From Prorocentrum cordatum (taxonomy: Eukaryota; Sar; Dinophyceae; Prorocentrales; Prorocentraceae): a stretch of 64,000 bases of DNA. Both the position numbers and the translations under genes were made by a program. Below are positions 23,888 through 35,136 of the stretch, in pieces. Numbering within the stretch: the stretch's first letter is position 1; each line of letters starts with the position of its first letter. The notes beneath the pieces are model-generated. The model had not been told where the DNA came from and did no database searches. It saw only the letters and a program-made list of their open reading frames with translations. Location of the stretch: the NCBI GenBank assembly GCA_963575745.1, contig CAUYUJ010019099.1, positions 123,568-187,567 of the forward strand. Reading direction: 5' to 3'.

Positions 23888-24540
23888 ATGGCGGCTCGCA
23901 ATCTCTTCGTGCAGGCGCAGCAGTGGGCCGACCAATCCTCTGAAAAGGGCAAAGGGTATATGCAACAGCAGCCTGCGCCGTTCTTCATCGGAGGAGGAAA
24001 AGGTGCTAGGTGGTCTTCTCCGTCATGGGAGGCAGCCATGCGCGTAATTCCTCGTGATGTCGTCGACCTCCGGGGTGTCACCGAGAACTCCGACGGCAGC
24101 CGTCTCCGCTCCGCCGATGATCCGAACGTGGAGATTACGACGATTGCTACCAATGACATCGGCGCCACGGATGCGCTGCAGAAGGAAAAGATCATGGTTT
24201 CATTTCCCAAGGCCAGTGACGACTTCAAGGTGGCCCAAGAAAGGGCGCGCGAGTTGCGCAGCCTTGTGCCGTCACATTTGTCGGATGAGCAATGGCAGCA
24301 ATGGGTCACCCACCCTCCACCCTCAGGGTCCCAGAGAAAGATTGCGTCGCGCCACATTTGCGCCCATCCACCCCGGATCCGAAGTCGCTCCTGCAGGGTG
24401 CTGCGTCCGGCTCCGACTTGTCGATGGGCACGTTGTTGGGCTTGCTGCAGAACCAGCTTAACGTGTCTGGCGCTTCGAGCCAGCCGCAGGCAGCCAAGAT
24501 GGAATCGCCACGTCCGGCTTCATCTGTGCTGGGGTTTGAA
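23888..24540 (+). pseudogene. Unidentified coding fragment (possible captured host exon)
   Basis: From the ATG at 23,888 the frame reads about 145 residues of balanced, non-repetitive protein, starting MAARNLFVQAQQWADQSSEK. It is hydrophilic, with EITTIATNDIGATDALQ and SHLSDEQWQQWV segments. It then appears to change frame between about 24,300 and 24,390 and continues as PDPKSLLQGAASGSDLSMG and LLGLLQNQLNVSGASSQ. Upstream, 23,780-23,869 is pyrimidine-rich and ends TTACTGCAG, a plausible cis- or trans-splice acceptor 19 nt before the ATG. No signal peptide, membrane segment or known domain is recognised. The right edge runs straight into repeat DNA at 24,541, so the gene is cut. I cannot name it. 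Confidence 0.55.
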
Positions 24541-24588
24541 CTTGGTAGCATCCAAAACCCGGAGAGCAAAAAGAACACAAACCGGAAA
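24541..24588 (+). repeat. 48-bp inverted repeat, right partner
   Basis: Reverse complement of 22,848-22,895 with about three differences. It forms the right boundary of the coding fragment and abuts the P repeat that begins TTTGTCCTGGCGG at 24,589. Confidence 0.85.
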
Positions 24589-24867
24589 TTTGTCCTGGCG
24601 GACTGTCGGACGCTCTCGTGAAACGCTACTGGAGCTCTGGGGGGTTCCCCCGCAGCGCTTCCGAAGCGCTACCAGGAAGGTCTCCACGCGTGCCTGCGCG
24701 CGTGCAGGCACGCGTGGAAGCTTGCCGGAAGCTCTCCCCGACCCGCTGCGACGTTTTACAGCTCCCTCCGGGGATTCTGGACCGGCGAAGATGGGCTGCT
24801 GGCGGGCAACACCACCGTCCGGCTTCTAATCTTAAACCCTCTAGCTCTCAGAGAGCTCCCCGGGAAT
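24589..24867 (+). repeat. P-type repeat, forward (left arm of a foldback)
   Basis: P copy with core at 24,684-24,717 (CCACGCGTGCCTGCG then mirrored arm). It ends with AACCCTCTAGCTCTCAGAGA and CCCCGGGAATT. A reverse P copy starts at about 25,073, so the two form the arms of an inverted repeat. Confidence 0.8.
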
Positions 24868-25075
24868 TCAAGGCCCAGTTGGGGGACAACGAGGTCGGTG
24901 GGAAGGTTGCGAGCATGGAGCTGCAGGGCACCATCCCCATGTATAAGGTGAAGTGGGACAACGAAATGGAAACCCTCCTGACCGAGGAACAGCTCCTCCT
25001 GACCGAGGGACAGCTCTTCCCGTGCATGGAGCCGGCCAAGATATCCCCCGAGAAGAAGCGGGCGAGACAAGATTC
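24868..25075 (+). pseudogene. Second coding fragment enclosed by inverted P repeats
   Basis: A 68-residue open stretch, frame continuous from the P repeat, reads FKAQLGDNEVGGKVASMELQ, then PMYKVKWDNEMETLL, then a doubled TEEQLL/LTEGQLF motif, and ends in PEKKRARQDSR. Composition is ordinary and unlike the GC-driven repeats around it, so it looks like a real exon piece. It has no start or stop of its own and is bordered on both sides by P-repeat ends (CCCCGGGAATTC left, GATTCCCGGAGAGC right). The YKVKW segment is faintly chromodomain- or SH3-like, but I do not claim a family. Confidence 0.5.
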
Positions 25076-25345
25076 CCGGAGAGCTCTCTGAGAGCTAGAC
25101 GGGTTTTAGATTAAAACCGGGCGGTGGTGGTGCCCGTCAGCAGCCCAGCTTTGCCGGTCCACGATCCTCGCAGCAACTCCCCCGATCTGGCAGCGGGTCT
25201 GGGAGAGCTTCCGGCAAGCTTCCACGCGTGCCTCCACGCGTGCAGGCACACGTGCAGGCGTTCCTGGCAGCGTTTCAGAGACGCTGCAGGGGGGCCCCCC
25301 GAGCCCCAGAAAAGCTTCACGAGAGCTTCTGCGGGCTTGCCGGGA
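25073..25345 (-). repeat. P-type repeat, reverse (right arm of a foldback)
   Basis: Starts GATTCCCGGAGAGCTCTCTG and continues through the GGTGGTGGTGCCCG box to a palindromic core near 25,222-25,255 and a CGCTGCAGGGGGGC end. It mirrors 24,589-24,867. Confidence 0.8.
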
Positions 25346-27130
25346 TAGCTTGACCTGTAGAGCTTCCCTAAGCTAGTTGCTGGAAGCTTGAGAGTAATTC
25401 CGGAGAGCTAGTTGGCAAGAAAAATCTCGACGGAACTTTTGCTGACTTTTTGGTCGGTTGAAAATTCCCGGAGAGCTCTCTGAGAGCTACTGGATTTTAG
25501 AGTAAAAGCCGGACGGTGGTGGTGCCCGCCAGCAGCCCATCTCCGCCGCTCCACGATCCCGGCAGCGCCCTGTAAAACCTCGCAGCGGGTCCGGGAGAGC
25601 TTCCGGCGAGCGTTTACGCGTGCCTGCACGCGCAGGCAGGCACGCGTGGAAGCGTTCTTGGCAGCGCTTCGGAAGCGCTGCTGGGAAGCCCCCCAGAGCC
25701 CCAGAAGAGTCCCACAAGAGCCTCCGTGGGCTTGCCAGGAAACCTTTCCGGTGTGGGGTCTCTTACCTCGTAGAGCTCTTCGGCATCGATGAGCTAGAGG
25801 AATTCCGGCGTGAGGTGGAGCTAGTAACTCGTAGAGCTTCCCTTAGCAAGATATTGCTGGAAGCTTAATAACAATAACTCGTAGAGCTTCCCTCAGCAAG
25901 TTATGACTCGTAGAGCTTCCCTAAGCTAGTTGCTGGAAGCTTAAGAGTAATAACTCGTAGTGCTTCCCTTAGCAAGTGATTGCTGGAAGCTTAAGAGTAA
26001 TTCCGGGGAGCTGGAGAGCTAGTTGGCAAGAAAAATCTCGACGGACCTTTTGATGACTTTTGGTCGGTTGAAAATTTTGTTCTCGAAATTCCTCAATTCG
26101 TTTGAGCTCTAGTATTTTTTCCCGTGATATTCGATCTCATTCCCGCTCGCCATCTTGATCTCAGCTCGATCGGGTACCTTTTACTGCCAAAAAGCACTCC
26201 GGCGGGATCGGCTGTTTCGAGTCATCTTGATACGCGCTGTCGGTTTTCTCAGATAACTCGAGCTTCAGGAAACTATGGTTCCCTACAAACAGCTAAATGC
26301 AATTCAGAAGTGGCCTTCGCAGCATGTCACTGCGACGGGCACCGACCCGGCTCTCTTCCGACTAGGGTCGCAAACCTATTGCGTTGGATGATTGCAGTCA
26401 TTTAGCATACCGCTCTCGGTTTTTCGTACTTAACTCGGTCTTGTAGGCAGCCACAGAGCTGATAATCCAGAAATCGATGCGTAATTTATCAGGCCGCGTT
26501 CGTCTGTTGAAATCAGAGCTCTGAACTCGCTGCCCCCGAACTAGTCGCGAACCTATTGGTATGTTCGAGTCATCTTAGAAAATGGGGGGAGAAAAGAAAA
26601 AGTGCTCTCGGTTTTCTGTTACTTAATTCGAGCTCCGTGGGAGGGCTACAGTTGGCTGCTGTCCACAGGAATCTGATTCCGGACATCAGGCGCGTCCGTT
26701 TGTCGAACCGAGAGCTCGAAACTCGGTCTGCTGCTCGAACGAGATCCGCGAAACTGTTGTATTATTCGAGTCATCCTGAGAGGTACTCTCGGTTTTCTGC
26801 ACTTAACTCAGGCTGTATGGGGGGCTGCAGAGCTGGTAATCACAGGAATCGATCCGCAGACATCAGACGCGTCCGCCTGTCGCATTCAGAGGTCTGAACT
26901 CGGTTTCATACTCGAGCTCGATTCGAAAACTGTTCGTTTGTTTTGTTAGAGTCATCTTGAGAGGTCTATAATCGCTTGGGCTGAAAAACTAGTCGTTCTC
27001 TGAAATTCTTTTCCACATTATATATGTCAGGAAGCTCTACGAGTCCCCCGGCGGTAAGAAAGGTTGACGGTTTACCGCCGGCGCCCAGTAACTCGTATCA
27101 GCTCCCTTGACAAGTTATTGCCGGAAGCTT
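25346..27130 (-). repeat. Satellite and P repeats, reverse polarity
   Basis: Reverse satellite families with one P copy (core near 25,615-25,648), four successive copies of the CTCGTAGAGCTTCCCT element between 25,828 and 26,010, and a hairpin module at 27,048-27,081. Stretches such as 26,270-26,420 are more diverged. No gene is seen. Confidence 0.8.
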
Positions 27131-27860
27131 AATAGTAATTCCCGGATTTAGAAGCTCCTTGGAGAGCTGAGGGTTCCAGCTAAGAAGCTTGCGGTGGGTG
27201 GTGAGGAGGACACGCCCACCTCCGCCGGTCCACGATCGTCGCAGCAGCTTGCCGGAACCGGCAGCGGGTCCGGGAGCGTGGCTTCCTCGCGTTTCCCAAT
27301 ACGCGTGGCTCCAGGGTGCGCGAAGCGCTTCGGCAGAGCTTCGGAAGAGCTTCGGCAGTTCTTCCAGGCTCCTAGGCAGATCTTCCTTGCGCGCTCTGCA
27401 GGGCCCCACGCATCGTAAACGGCGCCCCTGCAAGCGTCTCCTGCGAGGTTTCCAGCGTCCCGCGCATCGTTTCAGGCGGCCTGGCAGAGGTCCCCGTGCG
27501 GCGTTCCGCGCTTGCCTTCGCTATCCGGGTTTTGGACGCTCACAAGTACCTCGTAGAGCTCTTCGGCATCGATGAGCTAGAGGAATTCCGGCGCGGGGTG
27601 GAGCTAGTTGCTCGACCCGGCGAGAAAGGACAAAGTGTTAACTTTTGGGTGGTTTTGCGAATATTTGAAAGATATTTGACAATTTATTTTCAGAAAGCAG
27701 ATTTTTCGCACCTGTAATGGTTTCAGACGCGTCTGCCAGTAAAATTTTCAGGTCCGTAGGTGCAGTATTTCTATCAAAACACTTGGGGGAACCGACTTTA
27801 GATAAAACAGAAAAACGTGATTTTTCGATTTTTCGTGTCCTACTTCGAGATTTGGAAGAT
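27131..27860 (-). repeat. P-variant and accessory repeats, reverse polarity
   Basis: The 27,131-27,480 part mirrors the variant P block of 10,870-11,285 and 17,100-17,330 (CACGCGTATTGGGAAACGC on the minus strand). The rest is the reverse of the accessory repeat seen at 10,600-10,790 and 63,180-63,330 (on the minus strand CCCCCAAGTGTTTTGATAG). No gene is seen. Confidence 0.75.
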
Positions 27861-27879
27861 TTACAGAGATGATATTGAA

Positions 27880-28336
27880 GAAGGTTGACTTTCGGGAACT
27901 GAGCGACTGCATCCGTGCCTGTTCTGTGTGTTTATGTTGTCTGTCTCTGTCTCTGTCTCTCTCTTTCTTCGAATCTGTGCCCGTCTGTATGTGTGAGAGT
28001 CTGACCTGACTTTTGTGTATATGTGTTTCTGTGTTTCTCTGTTTCTGTATGTCTGTATGTTTGTGTCTCTGGTCTGAGTGTTATCTCTCTTTCTGTCTGA
28101 TGTCTGTACAACTTGCTCTCTGTCTCTCTTTGTATTCTTCTGCATGCTTTTCTCTGTGTGTCTGTGTCTGTATGCCTGTATCTCTGCCTTTCTGTGCATG
28201 TCTCTGTGTCTCGGACTCTGGGATTGAATGTCTCAGTTTGTCTGTGTAGCTCTCTTCGTGTATTTCTCTCTGTGTATGTCGGGTCGGCGCCGGGCTCGGG
28301 CTCGGGTTCGGGCTCGCGCTCGGGCTCGAGCTTCGA

Positions 28337-28367
<31 letters not shown>

Positions 28368-29200
28368 GAGCTTCGGCTTGGGCTCGAGCTCGGGTTCGGG
28401 CCCAGGTTCGGGCCTTCGGCTCGGGCTCGGGCTCGGGCTCGGGCTCTGGTCCGAGCTTATGACTCGGGCTCGGGCTTAGTCTCGGGCTCGGCCTCAGGCT
28501 CGGGCTCGGACTGGATCTTGGTTCGGGCTCGGGCTCGTTCTGCGGGGCGCGTGCTCGAGCGCGGGCTCGGGCTCGGCTCGGGCTCCAAGAGAATCAGTCT
28601 GTTTCTTTCCGGGTATCCCTGTGTGTATGTTTTCCTGTGTCCTGCTCTCTGTGTGGACCTGTGTCTGTGTCTGCTTGTGTATATATCTCTTTGTGTTTCT
28701 GATTGTGTGTATGTGTGTGTCTGTCTGTTCGGTGTTTGTGTGTCTGCAGGTTCGTGTGTTGTGTCTCTCTTTGTCTCTGTTCAGACCTCTGTCTATATGT
28801 CTCTCTCTCTCTCTCTGTGTGTATGTGTTTCCGTCTGTGTCTCTGTATGTCTCTGTGTTCGTTTGTGTGTATCTTTTGTCTTTCTGTCTGTATGTGTGTT
28901 CTTCCTTGTTTCTGCGGTGTAAATATCTGTCTGTCTATATATGTCTCTCTGTGTGTCTGTCTGTCTGTTCTGTCCTGTCTTCTACTGTCCTGTTTTATTC
29001 TGTTCTTTATCCTGTTCTGTCCTGTCCTCTTCTGTCCTGTCCTGTCTGTCTTCTCTTGTCTTGTCTATCTCTCCGTCTGTCTTCTTGTCTGTTTGTTTGT
29101 CTGTGTATCTGTGTGTGTGTGATTTGTGTCTGTGCGTCTATCTGCGTGGGTTCTTTGTTCGTCTGTCCTCGCGCCCGTGTCTGTGCGTGGGTGTACCTCT
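27880..29200 (+). repeat. TCTGTG-rich simple repeat with a GGCTCG block
   Basis: Irregular pyrimidine/TG-rich sequence (CTGTGTGT, CTCTGTCT, TTTCTGT). A GGCTCG hexamer block occupies 28,280-28,590 and a CTGTCCTGT-rich stretch lies at 28,970-29,060. ORFs read as Cys/Val/Ser/Leu runs and are not credible genes. Confidence 0.85.
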
Positions 29201-29221
29201 CTGGGCTCTCGAGCTCGGGCT

Positions 29222-29256
<35 letters not shown>

Positions 29257-29388
29257 TGGGCTGGAAATCGGGCACGGGCTCGGGCTCGGGTTTGGGCCTG
29301 GGTTCGGGCTAGGGCTCGGGCTCGGCTCGAGCTCGGTTCCGGGTCCGAGCTCGGGCTCGGGCTCGGGCTCGGGCGCGGGCGCGGGCTT

Positions 29389-29426
<38 letters not shown>

Positions 29427-29767
29427 TCTCGGGCCCGTGCTCGGGCTCGGGCTCTCGGGCTCGTGCTCGGGCTCTCGTGCTCGAGCTCGGGCTCGAGCTC
29501 GAGCTCGAGGTCGGGCTCGGGCTTGGGCCGAGCTCGGGCTCGGGCTCGGGCTCGGGCTCGAGGTCGGGCTCGGGCTCGAGCTCGAGCTCGGGTTCGTGCT
29601 CGGGCTCTCGGGCTCGGCTCGGCCTCGGCTTGGCTCGTGCCTCGGCTTGGCTCGGGCTCGGCTCGAGCTCGATCTCGGCTCGGGCTCGGGCTCGGGCTGG
29701 GGCTGGGGCTGGGGCTCGGGCTCGGGCTGGGGCTCGGGCTCGGTCTCGGGCTCTCGGGTTTGGGCCT

Positions 29768-29851
<84 letters not shown>

Positions 29852-29934
29852 AAACTCGGGCTCGGGCTCGGGCTTCCCCGGGAGAAGAGGGGAGGGGAGG
29901 AGGGGGGGCCCCCCCTCGGCTCGGGGTTGGGCAT

Positions 29935-29974
<40 letters not shown>

Positions 29975-29979
29975 GCGGG

Positions 29980-30016
<37 letters not shown>

Positions 30017-30234
30017 GCGGGCCCGGGCTCGGGCTCGGGCTCGGGCTGGGGCCCGGGCTCGGGCTCGGGCTCGGGCTCTTGGGCTCGGGCTCGGGCTTGG
30101 GCTCGGGCTCGTGCTCGGGTTCGAGCTCGACCTCGAGTTTTGGCTCGGGCTCGGGCCCGGGCTCGGGCTCGGGCTTGGGCCCGGGCTCGGGCTCGGGCTC
30201 AGGTCAGGCCCGGGCTCGGGCTCGTGCTCGGGCT

Positions 30235-30272
<38 letters not shown>

Positions 30273-30347
30273 TCGGGCTCGAGCCTCGAGCTCGAGCTCG
30301 GGCTCGGTCTCGGGTTCGGGCTCGGCTCGGGCTCGGGCTCGGGCTTT

Positions 30348-30384
<37 letters not shown>

Positions 30385-30385
30385 A

Positions 30386-30433
<48 letters not shown>

Positions 30434-30535
30434 TCCCGGGCCCGGGCTCGGGCTCGGGTTTGGGCCTGGGCTTGGGCTCGGTCTCGGGCTCGGGCTCGAG
30501 CTCGAGCTCGAGCTCGGGCTCGGGCTCGGGCTCGA

Positions 30536-30578
<43 letters not shown>

Positions 30579-30617
30579 TGCGGGCTCGGGCTCGGGCTCG
30601 GGCTCGGGGTTGGGCTT

Positions 30618-30657
<40 letters not shown>

Positions 30658-30666
30658 GCGGGCGCA

Positions 30667-30725
<59 letters not shown>

Positions 30726-30843
30726 GGGCTGGGGCTGGGGCTGGGGCTGGGGCTGGGGCTGGGGCTGGGGCTGGGGCTGGGGCTGGGGCTGGGGCTGGGG
30801 CTGGGGCTCGGGCTCGGGCTCGGTCCCGGGCCCGGGCTTGGGA

Positions 30844-30893
<50 letters not shown>

Positions 30894-30945
30894 AGGCCCC
30901 GGCCCAGGCCTCGGCTCGGGCTCGGGCATTGGCCTGGGTTATTTT
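29200..30945 (+). repeat. GGCTCG hexanucleotide array
   Basis: About 1.7 kb of GGCTCG and close variants (GAGCTC, GGCCCG, GGCTTG), with a pure GGCTGG sub-array at 30,720-30,808. Because the period is six, every frame stays open and gives two-residue repeats: Gly-Ser, Ala-Arg or Gly-Leu on one strand, Pro-Glu, Pro-Ser or Ala-Arg on the other. Two short non-repeat interruptions occur, for example CTTCCCCGGGAGAAGAGG near 29,872. None of the frames is supported as a gene. Confidence 0.92.
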
Positions 30946-31575
30946 GACCTGAGCATGTCGTTAAACTGCTCACCGACGGCAGAGAGGGAGAAATCCCATT
31001 CCAGGGCGACCAACCCGAGAACTGGCGGGCCACTGGACCCGGGAGCAATCCCATTCCTAAGGGGAGACCGGACCCACAAGCCGGCGGGCGACCAACCCAA
31101 GAACTGGCGGGAGCCGGACCCAAGGACTGGTGGTACGGGCAGTTGCCAGAGACTGCTGGGGCGGAGCTGTGGCAGGCTTCGTCCCTGGGAACACGGTTGC
31201 GGCACACGGTCAAAGGGGCTAGTCCCAAGTTAGACCGTGTGGGGGCGCCCTGTTTCCTAAACTCGGGCCAGAGCGGAACGTAAGACGGACCGGAGGTGTA
31301 GCGGGGATGGAGAGTTGATGAGATGGACCGTACGGGCCTTAGAAAGGATGCCCAGGTCCTGAGCTTCTAGTACATCTCGTCAGCGAAACCGAAGGCCGCA
31401 GCCGCCCGAGCCACCTCCGCCCCTCAGCAGAGAGGGGGTGCCGCGGAGGCAACAAACAAGGAGAGGAGGAGCCGCGGTGGGCAGAGAGGAGGTGCCGCGG
31501 AGTAATATGAAGTAAGCAGCGTAGTTGTGCAATCGAAGGATCACATATGATTATGATATGAAGTATGTAACATAG
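30946..31575. other. Low-repeat spacer, no gene recognised
   Basis: About 630 bp of mostly unique sequence between two arrays. Two short direct duplications are visible: GCGACCAACCC(G/A)AGAACTG near 31,004 and 31,088, and AGAGAGG(G/A)GGTGCCGCGGAG near 31,429 and 31,482. No RNA gene, domain or convincing ORF is seen. Confidence 0.6.
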
Positions 31576-34269
31576 ATTTGAGGCTGCGGCTGTGGCTGCG
31601 GCCGCGGCTCAGAGAGGGAAAGTATCGCGATTTTTTCGCGGTGGTTTTCTTCTTCCAGCCGCGGCCGCGGCCGCGGCTGCGGCTCTGGCTGTGGCTGCGG
31701 CCGCGGCTGGGAGGGGGAAATTATCGCGAATTTTTCGCGGTGGTTTTCCTCTTCCAGCCGCGGCCGCGGCTGCGGCTGCGGTTGCGGTCGCGGCTGGGAG
31801 GGGGAAACTATCGCGAATTTTTCGCGGTGGTTTTCTTCTTGCAGCCGCGGCCGAGGCCGCATCTGCGGCTGCGGCTGCGGCCGCGGCTGGGAGGGGGAAA
31901 CTATCGCGAATTTTCGCGGTAGTTTTCTTCTTCCAGCCGCGGCCGCGGCCGCGGCTGCGGCTCCGGCTGCGGCTGCGGCTCTGGCTGTGGCTGCGGCCGC
32001 GGCTGGGAGGGGGAATTTATCGCGAATTTTTCGCGGTGGTTTTCTTCTTCCAGCCGCGGCCGCGGCTGGAGCTGCGGCTGCGGCTGCGGCCGCGGCTGGG
32101 AGGGGGAAACTATCGCGAATTTTTCGCGGTAGTTTTCTTCTTCCAGCCGCGGCCGCGGCCGCGTCTGCGGCTCTGGCTGTGGTTGTGGCCGCGGCTGGGA
32201 GGGGGAAATTATCGCGAATTTTTCGCGGTGGTTTTCCTCTTCCAGGCGCGGCCGCGGCTGCGGCTGCGCCTGCGGCCGCGGCTGGGAGGGGGAAACTATC
32301 GCGAATTTTTCGCGGTGGTTTTCTTCTTCCAGCCGCGCCCGCGGCCGCGGCTGCGGCTCTGGCTGTGGCTGCGGCCGCGGCTGGGAGGGGGAAACTATCG
32401 CGAATTTTTCGCGGTGGTTTTTCTCTTCCAGCCGCGGCCGCGGCTGCGGCTGCGGCTGCGGCTGCGGCTGCGGCCGCGGCTGGGAGGGGGAAATTATCGC
32501 GCATTTTTCGCGATAGTTTTCTTCTTCCAGCCGCGGCCGCGGCCGCGGCCGCGGCTCTGGCTGTGGCTGCGGCCGCGGCTGGGAGGGGGAAACTATCGCG
32601 AATTTTTCGCGGTGGTTTTCTTCTTCCAGCCGCGGCCGCGGCCGCGGCCGCGGCTGCGGCTGCGGCTGCGGCTGGGAGGGGAAAATTATCGCGAATTTTT
32701 CGCGGGGGTTTTCTTTTTCAAGCCGCGGCCGTGGCCGCGGCTGCGGCCCCCCCCCTGCGGCTGCCGGCCGGGGGCGGCAGAGGGGAACTATCGCGATTTT
32801 CGCGGTGGTTTTTCTTTTCCCGCCGCGGCCGCGCCGCGGCTGCGGCCTGGCTGCGGCTGCGGCCGCGGCTGGGAGGGAAAACTATCGCGAATTTTTCGCG
32901 GTGGTTTTCTTCTCCAGCCGCGGCCGCGGCCGCGGCCGCGGCTGCGGCTGCGGCTGCAGCTGGGAGGGGGAAATATCGCGAATTTTTCGCGGTGGTTTTC
33001 TTCTCCAGCCGCCGCCGCGGCCGCGGCTGCGGCTCTGGCTGTGGCGTCGGCCGCGGCTGGGAGGGGGAATTTATCGCGATTTTTTCGCGGTGGTTTTCCT
33101 CCAGCCGCGGCCGCGGCCGCGGCTGCGGCTCTGGCTGTGGCTGCGGCCGCGGTTGGGAGGGGGAAACTATCGCGATTTTTTCGCGGTGGTTTTCTTCTTC
33201 CAGCCGCGGCCGCGCCGCGGCTGCGGCTCCGTCCTGCTGCTGCGCTCTGGCTGTGCGCTGTGGCTGCGGCCCGCGGCCCGCGGCTTGTGAGGAGAAACTA
33301 TCGCGAATTTTTCGCGGTGGTTTTGTTCCTCCCAGCGCGGCCGCTGGCTGCGGCTGCGGCTGCCGGCTGCGGCCGCGGGGCTGGGAGGGGGAACTATCGC
33401 GATTTTTCGCGGTGGTTTTCTTCTTTCCAGCCGCGGCCGCGGCCGCGTATGCGTCTCGGCTGTTGCTGTGGCCGCGCGGAGGGGGGAAATTATCGCGAAT
33501 TTTTGCGCGGTGGTTTTCCTCTTCCAGGCGCGGCCGCGGCTGCGGCTGCGGCTGCGGCCGCGGCTGGGAGGGGAAATTATCGCGAATTTTTCGCGGTGGT
33601 TTTCTTCTTCCAGCCACGGCCGCGGCCGCGGCTGCGGCTCTGGCTGTGGCTGCGGCCGCGGCTGGGAGGGGGAAACTATCGCGAATTTTTCGCGGTGGTT
33701 TTTCTTTTCCAGCCGCGGCCGCGGCCGCGGCTGCGGCTACGGCTGCGGCCGCGGCTGGGAGGGGGAAACTATCGCGATTTTTTCGCGGTGTTTTTTTCTT
33801 CCAGCCGCGGCTGGGAGGGGGAAAGTATTGCGATTTTTTCGCGGTGGTTTTCTTCTTCCAGCCGCGGCCGCGGCTGCGGCTGCGGCTGCGGCTGGGAGGG
33901 GGGAACTATCGTGAATTGTTCGCGCTGGTTTTCTTCTTCCAGCCGCGGCCGCGGCCGCGGCTGCGGCTCTGGCTGTGGCGTCGGCCGCGGCTGGGAGGGG
34001 GAACTAATCGGCGATTTTTTCGCGGGGGTTTTTCCTTTTTCCAGCCGCGGCCGCGGCCGCGGCTGCGCTCTGGCTGTGGCTGCGGCCGCGGCTGGGTGGC
34101 GGAATTATCGCGGATGTTTCTCGGTGGTTTTCCTCATCCCAGCCGCGGCCCGGCGCGTTGGCTGCGTCTCTGGCATGTGGGCTGCGGCTGGGAGGGGAAA
34201 ACTAATCGGAATTTTTGGCGGGGTGTTTTCTTCCACGCGGCCGCGGCCGCGGCTGCGGCTCCGGCCCGG

Positions 34270-34270
<1 letters not shown>
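31576..34270 (+). repeat. Minisatellite with CGCGAATTTTTCGCG palindromic core
   Basis: About 27 units. Each has a core ACTATCGCGAATTTTTCGCG followed by GTGGTTTTCTTCTTCCAGCC, then a variable number of GCGGCC/GCGGCT hexamers ending GGCTGGGAGGGGGAAA. Successive cores at 31626, 31725, 31812, 31905, 32021, 32114, 32213, 32300 and 32399 give periods of mostly 87, 93 or 99 bp, that is, changes by whole hexamers. These multiples of three keep reading frames open for over 1,000 codons (Ala-rich or Arg/Leu-rich products). I regard the ORFs as a consequence of the period. Confidence 0.9.
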
Positions 34271-34841
<571 letters not shown>

Positions 34842-35136
34842 GGGGGGGGCCGCCGCCGCCGCGCAGCCTCCACAGGCGCTCCTCCTTCTCTTCCTTTAGG
34901 CTCAAGGAGCCTTGAGCTTCTAGCGCGGCCCTGGGGTCTGCAGTCGTTCCGCAGGGAGCGGCGGCGGGCTCTGGGGCCTACCTTCGGGGCTAACCCGAGG
35001 GAGATCTGCTGTCTCACAGGAGATGGCGGGGCACCTGGTGAAAGCCCAGGACCTGCTGCTGCCTCCGGGTGGCGGTGGGGGAGCTGGTGCAAGCCTAGCA
35101 TAGTCGTGCGTCCCTGCGCGGAGTGCGGCGCGTCCG
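34842..35136. other. Spacer upstream of the Helitron-like ORFs
   Basis: GC-rich, with partial internal duplications (GCTGCTTCCTCCGGG and CTGCTGCCTCCGGGTGG; GGAGAAAGCCCAG and TGAAAGCCCAGG). These carry on into the start of the next ORF. No promoter motif or RNA gene is recognised. Confidence 0.5.

Noticed and set aside
24868-25075. Chromodomain assignment for the captured fragment
   Set aside because: Only a weak YKVKW resemblance; too short and lacking the aromatic cage pattern.
28621-31233. 870-codon Gly-Ser ORF and its antisense Pro-rich partners
   Set aside because: Hexamer repeat reading; every frame is open.
30946-31575. Possible structured RNA gene in the spacer
   Set aside because: No recognised rRNA, tRNA, snRNA or spliced-leader motif; only short duplications are visible.
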